Assembly: GCF_900209925.1 (NCBI RefSeq) | Contig: NZ_LT907978.1 | Span: 1,886,001-1,950,000, forward strand | DNA length: 64,000 nucleotides | Origin: Anaerobutyricum hallii | Lineage (GTDB): Bacteria; Bacillota; Clostridia; Lachnospirales; Lachnospiraceae | Direction of reading: 5' to 3' | Shown here: piece by piece, positions 27,289 through 35,708 of the stretch | Numbering within the stretch: position 1 is the first letter of the stretch | Layout: every line of letters begins with the position of its first letter | Program-made: the position numbers and the translations under genes | Notes under the pieces: model-generated | Databases searched by the model: none | Told to the model about the DNA's origin: nothing | Seen by the model: the letters and a program-made list of their open reading frames with translations, nothing else

Positions 27289-27546
27289 ATGAATAAACTC
27301 TACAAAGCAATCGAAGAAAAAATAAAGGAATCTGGTTACCCAAAAGAAATCTCCGGGAGAGATGTCTATAATGATATTTGTGACCAGATTGAAGACAAAG
27401 AAAACGGAACCTATTTACTTCTATCAAAATTTGAAGAAGATGTCATTTTGGAATACCATATTACCATTCAAGACGACGGATTTAATCTTGGACTCTTAAC
27501 AATACGCACTCCTGAGGGAATCTATCAGACAGATTTTGATGCTTAA
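27289..27546 (+). CDS. Small hypothetical protein (about 85 aa)
   Basis: 85 residues, acidic, starting MNKLYKAIEEKIKESGYPKE and ending GIYQTDFDA, with a plausible AGGAAAG ribosome site ten bases upstream. No signal peptide or membrane segment. I do not recognise the family; the predicted pattern is a helical start followed by beta strands (YLLLSKFEEDVILEYHITI). It stands alone between the divergent EamA gene and the radical SAM gene. Confidence 0.65.
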   Translation: MNKLYKAIEEKIKESGYPKEISGRDVYNDICDQIEDKENGTYLLLSKFEEDVILEYHITIQDDGFNLGLLTIRTPEGIYQTDFDA

Positions 27547-27727
27547 AAGTACAGGAATGCCTTCTCTTTTTGTTCATTTTTTCTCTAATGTTAGACATTT
27601 ATCACTGCCTTGTCCATTTTTTGGATATTGTCATTTATTTTGTCCATTGTTCATAAAAATGATATGAAATAAAATAGTGTTAAATCGCTTCCGGCTAAAA
27701 AATACGGAACATAAGGAGGAAGTTAAG

Positions 27728-29092
27728 ATGAATGCAGCAAATACTTTAAAAAAACTTGGAATTGAGCAGACCTTTAACTATATTTACAAAGATCCGGACA
27801 AAAATATGAATAAGATAATGGACTGGGCTGATAAATTTTCTCAAGGTCAATTCCCTTTTCAGAGGGAAATGATTCGCGAAGCGATAGAGAATCCGGAACA
27901 TCCCTATTACTCATATATCCGAAAACTCTTTAAAGATGTTGATCCTCACGTGACAAAAACACTGGCAGTTAATTTTTTCATCAACGCAGCTTTAACAGGC
28001 TGGCCAAAAGAAGAAAAATTACGCCAAAAGTATAATTGTAATATTCCTTGGGCAATTCTTCTTGATCCAACTTCTGCCTGTAATCTGCACTGTACAGGAT
28101 GCTGGGCCGCTGAATATGGGCATAAATTAAATCTGACTTATGATGAGATTGATGATATTATATGCCAGGGCAAAGAACTAGGGGTATATATGTACATTTA
28201 TACCGGTGGTGAACCTCTTGTCCGAAAGAAAGATTTAATTAAATTATGTGAAAAACATTCAGACTGTGTTTTCCTGTGCTTCACGAATGCTACTTTAATC
28301 GATGAATATTTTGCAAATGAAATGCTTCGTGTAGGCAATTTAGTCCCTGCTATTTCGCTGGAAGGATTTGAAGAAGCAACAGATGACCGGCGCGGAAATG
28401 GCGTATATCAAAAAGTAATCCACGCAATGGAACTTCTCCGAAAGAAAAAGCTTATTTATGGAATATCCTGCTGTTATACGAGTGCAAACTATAACTCGAT
28501 CACTTCGGAGGAATTCTATGATTCTCTGATCGACCTCGGTGCATATTTCGTATGGTACTTTCACTATATGCCTGTTGGAAACGATGCCGCACCGCAGCTT
28601 CTTCCTACGCCAGAGCAGCGTATTGGTGTTTATGAAAAAATCCGTAAATATCGTGCCACAAAACCATTATTTGCAATGGATTTTCAAAATGATGCGGAGT
28701 ATGTCGGGGGATGTATTGCGGGTGGCCGCCGCTATTTACATATTAATGCCAACGGAGACATTGATCCTTGTGTATTTATCCATTATTCAGATTCTAATAT
28801 TCGTGAAAAAACACTACTACAGGCACTCCGCTCTCCTATGTTAATGGCATATCATGCAAATCAGCCATTTAATGAAAATATGCTCCGTCCTTGTCCAATG
28901 CTTGAAAACCCTCAAAAACTTCGGGCAATGGTAAATGAGTCTGGCGCACATTCCACTGATCTACAATCACCGGAAAGTGCAGAGCATCTTTGTGCTAAAT
29001 GCGATAACTATGCAAAACATTGGAAAGTTTCCGCAGATAAACTCTGGCAGGAAAACAAAAAAAGAAAAACGTCATCTATTTCCTTAAATTAG
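27728..29092 (+). CDS. Radical SAM protein with C-terminal Cys-rich (SPASM-like) region
   Basis: About 454 aa. The 4Fe-4S motif is CNLHCTGC within LDPTSACNLHCTGCWAAEYG, followed by the YTGGEPLVRK SAM-binding segment. The C-terminal third has extra cysteines (GGCIAGGRRYLHINANGDID, PCVF, RPCPMLENP, CAKCDNYAKHW) that could hold auxiliary clusters. An N-terminal 90-residue helical region precedes the barrel. I know of homologues in gut Firmicutes, often beside a TetR regulator, but not of a proven substrate. The ATG at 27728 has AAGGAGG upstream. It overlaps the convergent TetR gene by 17 bases. Confidence 0.87.
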   Translation: MNAANTLKKLGIEQTFNYIYKDPDKNMNKIMDWADKFSQGQFPFQREMIREAIENPEHPYYSYIRKLFKDVDPHVTKTLAVNFFINAALTGWPKEEKLRQKYNCNIPWAILLDPTSACNLHCTGCWAAEYGHKLNLTYDEIDDIICQGKELGVYMYIYTGGEPLVRKKDLIKLCEKHSDCVFLCFTNATLIDEYFANEMLRVGNLVPAISLEGFEEATDDRRGNGVYQKVIHAMELLRKKKLIYGISCCYTSANYNSITSEEFYDSLIDLGAYFVWYFHYMPVGNDAAPQLLPTPEQRIGVYEKIRKYRATKPLFAMDFQNDAEYVGGCIAGGRRYLHINANGDIDPCVFIHYSDSNIREKTLLQALRSPMLMAYHANQPFNENMLRPCPMLENPQKLRAMVNESGAHSTDLQSPESAEHLCAKCDNYAKHWKVSADKLWQENKKRKTSSISLN

Positions 29093-29603
29093 AGAGCATC
29101 CTATAGGCATCCTCATAAAATTTCCCTAAATCGAAGGTCGCATCCCTTTCTAACCATTCGAGGAGGCTGCCAACAAAGAAACACTTATAACATTGTATAA
29201 GTGTTTCTTTGTCCTGCTCTGAAATGTTTCTTTTTTCCTTCATCTCATTCGCATAAGTACAGATGATGTGATATGCTATCTCGTTCATATTGGATAAAAG
29301 TTTTTCTTTTTCAACAGAACGAAATAAATGAAGCATTGCCTTTTTTCTTTTTGTACACTCCTGTGCCATATAGGAAAGACAATTCACTGATTTCTCTGAT
29401 ATTGCATATTCTTTTATAATCCCATCCGCCCATTTTTCAATAGAATTAATCATCAAGGATGGGATATCCTGAAAATGATAATAGAAGGTATTTCTATTCA
29501 CATCACATCGATTTACGATATCATTTACCGTAATCTTGCTATAGGCCTTCTCCTCTAAAAGTTCCCAAAATGTATCTGTAAGTAATTCTTTTGTGCGCTT
29601 CAT
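29076..29603 (-). CDS. TetR/AcrR family transcriptional regulator
   Basis: 175 aa. The N-terminal HTH is typical: ITVNDIVNRCDVNRNTFYYH with the following FQDIPSLM. The C-terminal ligand domain is helical and belongs to the TetR_C group found in dihydroxyacetone-type regulators. It is convergent with, and overlaps by 17 bases, the radical SAM gene, and lies 19 bases from the end of the TVP38 gene, whose transcription is in the same direction. Control of either neighbour is a reasonable guess. Confidence 0.88.
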   Translation of the reverse strand: MKRTKELLTDTFWELLEEKAYSKITVNDIVNRCDVNRNTFYYHFQDIPSLMINSIEKWADGIIKEYAISEKSVNCLSYMAQECTKRKKAMLHLFRSVEKEKLLSNMNEIAYHIICTYANEMKEKRNISEQDKETLIQCYKCFFVGSLLEWLERDATFDLGKFYEDAYRMLSNLRK

Positions 29604-29622
29604 CTTGTCTCCTTATTATATT

Positions 29623-30297
29623 TTAAAAATCTTCCTCTTTTCTTTTATTTAAAGTGTAATTTATAAAAATCGAACCGGCTGATACCAGCACTCTACACAA
29701 TAATACCACAAAAAATCCAATAGAAAACGGATGACTTATTTTTTCTCCTAAAATCGTTGTTGTTACAATACTCAACAAAGAACCTGCAATACCTGCAATC
29801 AAATAAATATCATATCTTGTATTACAGGCTCCAAAATACAAACTGACAATATCTCCTGGCAAAACACCTACTATTCTTGTAATAAAACAGGAAAAAAAAG
29901 TATTTTCCTTTTGATATTCCATAATTTTTTGTGTCTTTGGATACCTTTCCTGAATGCTCCGCACAACTTTTTTCCCACTAAAATATCCAATCAGATATGG
30001 AATCGTAAGTGTAATAGCAAGACCAACGGTACTAACAAACAGTGCCCTGAACGGCGAAAACAAAATACCACTTGCCAGATAAAGTGCTGACAGTGGTAAG
30101 ATTACTGTAAGACTTTTTAAAGCAAAAAACAAAAAAAGTACTGCCATCGCAAGACATGTATTTTCCGGTGTATATTTTAAAACCGTTTTTACAGATAGTG
30201 CTCCCTCTGTATTTCTCATAGCCACAACAAGTATAACTATAATTATACCAATGGCAAAAGCCGGTATCAACATCTTTATATATTCTTTCTTTTCCAT
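29623..30297 (-). CDS. TVP38/TMEM64 (DedA-like) membrane protein
   Basis: About 224 aa with six or so membrane helices. The VTT/SNARE-assoc segment is recognisable: GILFSPFRALFVSTVGLAIT, then ARIVGVLPGDIVSLYFGA in the form TRIVGVLPGDIVSLYFGACN. Such proteins are implicated in lipid scrambling or membrane homeostasis. The ATG at 30297 has AAGGAG; the longer frame to 30351 is unlikely. It precedes the TetR gene and could be the first gene of the transcript. Confidence 0.87.
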   Translation of the reverse strand: MEKKEYIKMLIPAFAIGIIIVILVVAMRNTEGALSVKTVLKYTPENTCLAMAVLFLFFALKSLTVILPLSALYLASGILFSPFRALFVSTVGLAITLTIPYLIGYFSGKKVVRSIQERYPKTQKIMEYQKENTFFSCFITRIVGVLPGDIVSLYFGACNTRYDIYLIAGIAGSLLSIVTTTILGEKISHPFSIGFFVVLLCRVLVSAGSIFINYTLNKRKEEDF

Positions 30298-30634
30298 AAT
30301 AACTCCTTTCCTTTTCCATAGCAGAACTTCTTTCTCCTGTAGTATGAACAAACAACGGCTATCTTTCTTTTAAAATACAAACTAGAACTCATTTTGTTTC
30401 CATATTTTTTAATGCTAACAAATATTTGTATCACAGAAAAGAGTCAATTATTCTATAAATATCCAGTTTTTATGCACACTTCTCATTTTGTCTAATTTTA
30501 TAAAAGATAAAAAAATAAAAATTTTTATAGCGATTTTTTGAATTTCCTACTATAATGGAATCTGAATATTACTAAAAAGCTAAGAAACGGTATTATTTAT
30601 ACTACATTAATATCGTATCGGAAATGGAGGCAGC

Positions 30635-31240
30635 ATGGAAATCGTTTGTTTAGACTTAGAAGGTGTATTAGTACCAGAAATCTGGATCGCATTTGCAGAA
30701 GAAACCGGAATCCCTGAATTAAAAAGAACAACACGAGACGAACCGGATTATGATAAATTAATGAAGTATCGTCTTAACATTTTAAAAGAACATGGACTTG
30801 GTTTAAAAGAAATTCAGGAAACAATAGCAAAGATTGACCCAATCCCGGGAGCGAAAGAATTCTTAGATAAATTAAAAGAGCTGACACAGGTTATTATCCT
30901 CAGCGATACTTTCTCCCAATTTGCAGGACCACTCATGAAGAAACTCGGTTACCCTACTATCTTTTGCAACTCTCTTGTTGTAGCAGATAACGGAGAAATC
31001 GTTGATTTCAAAATGCGTTGTGAAAAATCCAAGTATACTACTGTTAAAGCTCTTCAGTCTATCGGTTATGATACGATCGCCAGCGGAGACAGTCACAATG
31101 ACCTTGGTATGATTCAGGCAAGCAAGGCAGGATTCTTATTTAAGAGTACTGATGCCATTAAAGCAGAATATCCTGAAATTCCTGCTTATGAAACATATGA
31201 TGAACTTTATGATGCAATCAAAAAGGTAATTACTATTTGA
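30635..31240 (+). CDS. thrH: ThrH-like phosphoserine phosphatase/homoserine phosphotransferase
   Basis: 201 aa HAD enzyme. It begins MEIVCLDLEGVLVPEIWIAF, the distinctive ThrH start in which the first catalytic Asp lies in DLEG. Motif II is IILSDTFSQF and motif III/IV is ASGDSHNDLGMI. ThrH proteins hydrolyse phosphoserine and can pass the phosphate to homoserine. The ATG follows GGAGG. No thr or ser genes are adjacent. Its last codons and stop are part of an inverted repeat shared with the end of the FMN reductase gene at 31950 (see findings). Confidence 0.9.
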   Translation: MEIVCLDLEGVLVPEIWIAFAEETGIPELKRTTRDEPDYDKLMKYRLNILKEHGLGLKEIQETIAKIDPIPGAKEFLDKLKELTQVIILSDTFSQFAGPLMKKLGYPTIFCNSLVVADNGEIVDFKMRCEKSKYTTVKALQSIGYDTIASGDSHNDLGMIQASKAGFLFKSTDAIKAEYPEIPAYETYDELYDAIKKVITI

Positions 31241-31259
31241 TTCATTAGGGGAAACAGAC

Positions 31260-31376
31260 GAAAAAAGAAATAATCCCATATCCCATCTGCTCTGTAGTCG
31301 CTGTGTTTAAGATGCTCATCCGCATCTTAAACACGCTCCGAAGCCGCATCTGGGATATGGGATTATTTCTTTTTTC
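31260..31376. repeat. Palindrome A (26-bp outer stem, conserved core type 1)
   Basis: Outer arms 31260-31285 and 31351-31376 are perfectly complementary over 26 bases (AATAATCCCATATCCCA type sequence). The core has a 12-base inner stem, GTGTTTAAGATG/CATCTTAAACAC (31303-31314 and 31323-31334), with loop CTCATCCG. The core flanks match those of palindromes B and C. A T run follows on the plus strand, so it can also terminate thrH. Confidence 0.85.
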
Positions 31377-31388
31377 TGTTTTTTGGCA

Positions 31389-31772
31389 GGATAAGGGGGA
31401 GAAGTCAGAAGTCTTCTACTTGCTCGGAAGATATATCGTCCAGACGATTATTTTCTTTCTATAACGAGTAGAAAAGAAAAAGGGCTTATCATTTTACAAA
31501 AAATAAAGTAATCACCTTTAGAGTTATCTTGCTACGAGATGTGCATCATGCAACGTATGACATGCATTGATAAAAACAATATATTGCGACAATATAATGA
31601 TAAATGTATCATGTACAGCGATAGCTTGCAGTATCATCTTATCATCAGTGAAACTTAAAAAAGTCAGCATAGTGGAAAGAGCATCGCAACTGTATAATGT
31701 GAGAGCAAGTAAAAATGCGGGCAGGCATACTTTCTGGGTAGCAGTAGTCTTCTGACTTCTCCCCTCTTATCC
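31389..31772. repeat. Large palindrome E (core type 2)
   Basis: GGATAAGGGGGAGAAGTCAG at 31389 and its complement ending at 31772 pair over about 24 bases with one bulge. The right part (31681-31745) carries the CATCGCAA...AAGTAAAAATGC...GGCAT core also found in palindrome D. The 250 bases in the middle are AT-rich and show no gene I can support. Confidence 0.7.
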
Positions 31773-31816
31773 TTCTCAAAGACTATTGAATTCATTCACG
31801 TGAAGCCAACAAACAG

Positions 31817-31931
31817 AAAATAAAAATACTAGACCATCGCAAATGTAATGTGGGAACAAGTAAAAATGCCGAACAGGCATTTTCTACGCAGTGATATCTT
31901 TACAGTTGCGATGGTCTAGTATTTTTATTTT
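31817..31931. repeat. Palindrome D (26-bp outer stem, core type 2)
   Basis: Outer arms 31817-31842 and 31906-31931 are perfectly complementary over 26 bases (AAAATAAAAATACTAGACCA type). Inside is AAAATGCC-GAACA-GGCATTTT and the sequence AAGTAAAAATGC shared with E. On the minus strand it lies just after the FMN reductase gene. Confidence 0.85.
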
Positions 31932-31949
31932 CCTCTGTTCCCTAATGAA

Positions 31950-32501
31950 TTAAATAGTAAAGCCCATTTTTATTGCATTTTCTAAAAATTCTTTATGGTC
32001 TTCGAGATCATCTTCTCCGGCAAGACCAGGACAAAGAAGTGTTCCTCCTTTATCAAAATGCAGTAACTCACAAAGCTGTTCATAAGCATGAACAACATCA
32101 TTAAACATTGCTGGATCTGGATTGGCTGATGCCGCAATCAAATATAATTCTTTGATATGTAACGTTTCTCTACCTTTTGGAAAACTGAACTGATAAAAAC
32201 GGTCAATAGCTCTCTTTATCTGTGATGTAAATCCACTCCAGTAAATTGGAGATACCAATACAAGAACATCTGCCTGACGCATGAGTTCATTCATTTGTAC
32301 CCCATCGTCTTTCTGACCGCAATAACCACGCTGTTCACAGCTCTTGTCCCCGGAACAACCATGTAAATTTGCAGTAGCAGCATCAAAAACTTCTACTTCA
32401 TTCCCTGCTGCTACAGCTCCGCTTGCAAATGCAGTTGCCAAAGCGTTTGTGTTACCCTTTTGTCTTGGACTTCCCGTAATAATCAATACTTTTTTACCCA
32501 T
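31950..32501 (-). CDS. Flavodoxin-fold NAD(P)H-dependent FMN reductase
   Basis: 183 aa. The phosphate-binding loop is ITGSPRQKGNTNALATAF, and the second FMN contact is VLVSPIYWSGFTSQIKRAID. A Cys-containing segment (CSGDKSCEQRGYCGQKDDG) in the middle is typical of the iron-sulfur flavoprotein/multimeric flavodoxin group, but it is too short for a confident cluster assignment. It probably reduces flavins or quinones. The ATG follows AAAGGAGG. Its 3' end takes part in the inverted repeat with the end of thrH. Confidence 0.88.
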   Translation of the reverse strand: MGKKVLIITGSPRQKGNTNALATAFASGAVAAGNEVEVFDAATANLHGCSGDKSCEQRGYCGQKDDGVQMNELMRQADVLVLVSPIYWSGFTSQIKRAIDRFYQFSFPKGRETLHIKELYLIAASANPDPAMFNDVVHAYEQLCELLHFDKGGTLLCPGLAGEDDLEDHKEFLENAIKMGFTI

Positions 32502-32561
32502 TTAAATTCCTCCTTTATAATAGTATTATAACACTATAAAATGATGGAAGCAAATTACAAC

Positions 32562-33338
32562 TTAACACAATATTAAACTTCCTCCATTTTGAATGATTTT
32601 TGTTCTCCAATCAATATCTAATTCTTCATCGGATAAAATGTCTGTATAATCTACTGTATCAGCATACTTTACAAAACTCCTTTTTCCCATTTTCGAATGA
32701 TCAACTAAAAGATAATTCTCGTCTGAATTCCCAAGTACACATTTTTTTACGGCTGCTTCAATCTCTTCTGCTGCAGATGCACCAAATACCGGATCATAGC
32801 TGTTTGAACCAAAAAAAGCTTTATTATAATGAAAACGGGACAAATATTCTGCAGTTGTATAATCAAGTGGTCCTCCCAAAGAACGATACAAACCTGGTGC
32901 CATGTAGAGATCAATGTTTTCATCCCGGTAAACAGTCTCCATTACAGGTACCGAATTAGTAATGATTTTTACTCGAAATGCCGGCATATAAGTAAGAATC
33001 TCAAGTACAGTTGTACTGGTATCCATAAAGAGTACATCCCCTTCTTTTATAAAGGATGCCGCTTTTTTTGCGATTTTTCTTTTATTTTCTAATTCTTTAC
33101 CCTTTCTCAAAGAAAAGCTCTGACAGCCTATATTTTGTCTATCTAAAAGTGATGCCCCACCATAATGGATGGTCGCATATCCCTGTTCTTCTAACAAATG
33201 CAAATCTCTTCGGATTGTCATTTCGGATACACCAAATTGTTCAGATAAGATTTTTACGATAACTTCTCCATGTTCCCGAAGTTCATTGATAATCCGTTCT
33301 CTTCTCTTTACTCCAGATAATTCTTTTTTATATTCCAT
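32562..33338 (-). CDS. DeoR/GlpR family transcriptional regulator
   Basis: 258 aa. N-terminal winged HTH (VKILSEQFGVSEMTIRRDLH, the DeoR signature) and a C-terminal DeoR sugar-phosphate sensor domain (GDVLFMDTSTTVLEILTYMP). These regulators usually respond to a sugar phosphate. It is divergent from the HAD phosphatase gene at 33595 with a 256-base gap, and upstream of the FMN reductase on the same strand. A role in controlling the HAD/oxidoreductase pair is likely from position only. Confidence 0.9.
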   Translation of the reverse strand: MEYKKELSGVKRRERIINELREHGEVIVKILSEQFGVSEMTIRRDLHLLEEQGYATIHYGGASLLDRQNIGCQSFSLRKGKELENKRKIAKKAASFIKEGDVLFMDTSTTVLEILTYMPAFRVKIITNSVPVMETVYRDENIDLYMAPGLYRSLGGPLDYTTAEYLSRFHYNKAFFGSNSYDPVFGASAAEEIEAAVKKCVLGNSDENYLLVDHSKMGKRSFVKYADTVDYTDILSDEELDIDWRTKIIQNGGSLILC

Positions 33339-33594
33339 CTGTTATTTATTCCTTTCTAATATAAATATCATTTCCGAAATTATGTATTTTGTTAAAGTAT
33401 ATTTCTTTGTATTGATTTAATATTGCTGTTTAAATGTCTTTTTTATTATATCTCCACTGAAATGTTTTATCAAACATTATTTGTTGTATTTTCAAGCAAA
33501 TAAAACATATTCAAACGTTTACTTATGTTTCTTTTAATGATATTCTAGTCTCGTCAGAAAGACATGGCTAATTTTATTAAAGGAGACACCCCAT

Positions 33595-34401
33595 ATGAGA
33601 ACATATAAAGCTGTTTTTAGCGACATTGACGGAACACTGTTAACATCGGAACATATCGTATCTACTGCTACCATTGAAGCGATTGTTTCTCTTCAGAAGA
33701 AAAATATTCCTTTTGTTATTATTTCTTCCCGAAGTGCTTCCTGCATTTATCCCATTTTAAAAAAACATCATTTCCAATGTCCGATCGTGGCATGCGGAGG
33801 TGCATGGATTGAGGATATGAACGGCCGGATTCTTTCAAATGAAGGTATGAGCAGACAGACAGCAGCTACTGTTATCGAATTTATGACAGAAAAAGATTTC
33901 GATCTTGCATGGGGCATCTATTCCGGAAAGAACTGGATTACAAATGACAGAACCGATGCTCGTATTCTCCATGAAGAAAGTGTTGTGGAAGTAGAAAGCG
34001 TAGAAGGAACTGTCACTTTATTGCCGGATGATGCGGTCGTTAATAAAATTCTCTGTATGTGCAACCCTGCGTGCATTCTTCAGATTGAAGAAGATTTAAA
34101 AGAGGCATTTCCAACTCTATCCATTGTAAAATCCTCAAGTTACCTGTTAGAAATTATGCCAGCCGGAATGAATAAAGCCAAAGGTATCCGCAAGTTCTGC
34201 GAGACTATTGGCATTGCTACCGAAGATTCCGTAGCATTTGGCGATAATTACAATGATTTGGAAATGCTTCACGCAGCCGGCTGCGGTGTTTTAATGGGAA
34301 ATGCTCCAGCAGCTATACGGGAGACATTTCCTGGAAAAGTTACTCTTGATAATAATCATGATGGAATTCCGGTTGCTCTCAAAGATTTAGGAATGATTTA
34401 A
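33595..34401 (+). CDS. Cof-type HAD-IIB sugar phosphatase
   Basis: 268 aa. Motif I is AVFSDIDGTLLTSEH with both catalytic Asp. Motif II is VIISSRS, the Lys motif lies near MNKAKGIRKFC, and motif IV is VAFGDNYNDLEML. The C2B cap is in the middle. Substrates are typically sugar phosphates or flavin-related phosphates. The ATG follows AAAGGAG. The sequence just after its stop (GATAAACTGACGAAATTC) resembles the edge motif of the palindrome families but no palindrome follows. The oxidoreductase gene begins 87 bases later. Confidence 0.92.
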   Translation: MRTYKAVFSDIDGTLLTSEHIVSTATIEAIVSLQKKNIPFVIISSRSASCIYPILKKHHFQCPIVACGGAWIEDMNGRILSNEGMSRQTAATVIEFMTEKDFDLAWGIYSGKNWITNDRTDARILHEESVVEVESVEGTVTLLPDDAVVNKILCMCNPACILQIEEDLKEAFPTLSIVKSSSYLLEIMPAGMNKAKGIRKFCETIGIATEDSVAFGDNYNDLEMLHAAGCGVLMGNAPAAIRETFPGKVTLDNNHDGIPVALKDLGMI

Positions 34402-34488
34402 TTCGTTGAGATAAACTGACGAAATTCTATGATACACTAAAATGTATTTAAAAACATTTTTTTAATAAAACACAAGGAGATCTACACT

Positions 34489-35517
34489 ATGAAACTTGCA
34501 TTTATCGGAACAGGAAAAATCATTGCAGATGCATTATTTGCAATCGAACCAATAAAAGAAATTGAAAAAACGGCTATCTTTGCCAGACCTCACAGTAAAG
34601 AAAAAGCAGAGGCTTTTGCAAAGCAGTATAATATCGCTGAAGTTTATACCGATTATGAAAAGTTACTTACTGAAACTGCAGCAGATACGGTTTATATCGG
34701 ACTAATCAACAGTGCACATTATTCTTATGCAAAGGAAGCTCTTCTTCACAGAAAAAATGTTATCCTTGAAAAGCCTTTTACTGGATTTTATAAAGAAGCA
34801 CAGGAATTACAACAAATTGCAGAAGAGAATAAATTGTTTATTTTTGAGGCTGTAACGGTACTTCACAATGAAGTATTTTATGAGATGAAGAAAAATGTTG
34901 AAAAACTTGGTACTGTTCGTATGGCTCTTTGCAATTATTCCCAATATTCCAGTCGGTATGATGCATATTTGGAAGGAGATATCACACACTCTTTTGACCC
35001 TGCATATTATGGCGGTGCACTTTATGATATTAATGTTTACAATATTCATTATTGTGTTGGATTGTTCGGTGAACCGAAAGATGTCACTTACTATCCAAAC
35101 ATCGGTCCAAATGGTATCGATACTTCTGGAACTTTGGTTCTTGTATATGATGGTTTCAGTGCTGTATGTACCGGAAGCAAAGATTCTGACAGCCCAGGAT
35201 ATGTTTCTATTCAAGGTGAACAAGGCTTTATGAAAATAGACAGCAAACCAAATATTGCCTCCGAACTTACTACCACTTACGTTGATGAAAATGTAAAAGA
35301 ACGGGTTCGTGATGCTGCTGGTGCTATGGTTCGTGCTACAATCACAGACCACTTTATTGCAACAGAACAGCACCACCGTATGACTCAGGAATTTTTAGAT
35401 TTTGCAAAAATCATTGATGAAAAAGATTATGAGGCTGCATATGAGCTATTAACAGAATCAGTGACTGTAGTAAGCATTCTTGAAAAAGCCCGAAGCAAAG
35501 CTGGAATCAAATTCTGA
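34489..35517 (+). CDS. Gfo/Idh/MocA family oxidoreductase
   Basis: 342 aa. Rossmann NAD(P) fold at the start (LAFIGTGKIIADALFAIEPI), then EKPFTGFYKEA (catalytic-site EKP), and a C-terminal domain with GGALYDINVYNIHYC. Proteins of this family oxidise sugars or polyols, or act on glycosides. With the upstream HAD phosphatase and DeoR-type regulator it suggests a small sugar-derivative pathway. The ATG follows AAGGAGA. Its last codons lie in an inverted repeat shared with the end of the fur-like gene. Confidence 0.92.
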   Translation: MKLAFIGTGKIIADALFAIEPIKEIEKTAIFARPHSKEKAEAFAKQYNIAEVYTDYEKLLTETAADTVYIGLINSAHYSYAKEALLHRKNVILEKPFTGFYKEAQELQQIAEENKLFIFEAVTVLHNEVFYEMKKNVEKLGTVRMALCNYSQYSSRYDAYLEGDITHSFDPAYYGGALYDINVYNIHYCVGLFGEPKDVTYYPNIGPNGIDTSGTLVLVYDGFSAVCTGSKDSDSPGYVSIQGEQGFMKIDSKPNIASELTTTYVDENVKERVRDAAGAMVRATITDHFIATEQHHRMTQEFLDFAKIIDEKDYEAAYELLTESVTVVSILEKARSKAGIKF

Positions 35518-35544
35518 TTTGTAGCGTTGGAGAAATAAACAGAC

Positions 35545-35661
35545 GAACCCTCCTCCCCTGTAATCTATAAAAATGCTTCGTTTCACTGCGTCCAAGCTGC
35601 TCATCCGCAACTTGAACTTGCTCAAAGGCGCATTTTTATAGATTACAGGGGAGGAGGGTTC
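35545..35661. repeat. Palindrome B (32-bp outer stem, conserved core type 1)
   Basis: Outer arms 35545-35576 and 35630-35661 are perfectly complementary over 32 bases (CCTCCTCCCCTGTAATC type). The inner stem 35590-35599/35608-35617 surrounds the same loop CTCATCCG as palindrome A. Its two non-pairs are C-A on the plus strand but G-U on the minus strand, which hints that the minus-strand RNA is the functional form. Confidence 0.87.
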
Positions 35662-35708
35662 TGTGTATTCCAATCCTACAAATCGGTGGAAAAAGATTGG
35701 GGGATGAG

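Larger units (their letters stand above)
31241..31949. other. 709-base convergent intergenic region filled with nested palindromes
   Basis: It holds no credible gene. From left to right: palindrome A (31260-31376), large palindrome E (31389-31772), and palindrome D (31817-31931). Its two edges carry inverted copies of a TTCATTAGGG...AACAGA motif continuing into the last codons of both flanking genes, so the whole region can in principle fold as one structure. Confidence 0.8.

Noticed and set aside
31260..31376. Simple intrinsic terminator of thrH as full explanation of palindrome A
   Set aside because: It may terminate, but a terminator does not explain the conserved inner core shared with B and C.
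31567..31755. 62-codon frame on the plus strand inside palindrome E
   Set aside because: Starts at a non-ATG codon, lacks a ribosome site, and overlaps the repeated core shared with palindrome D.
34807..35376. 189-codon frame opposite the Gfo/Idh gene
   Set aside because: Antisense shadow of a clear oxidoreductase; Ile/Asn/Ser-rich composition is typical of shadows.
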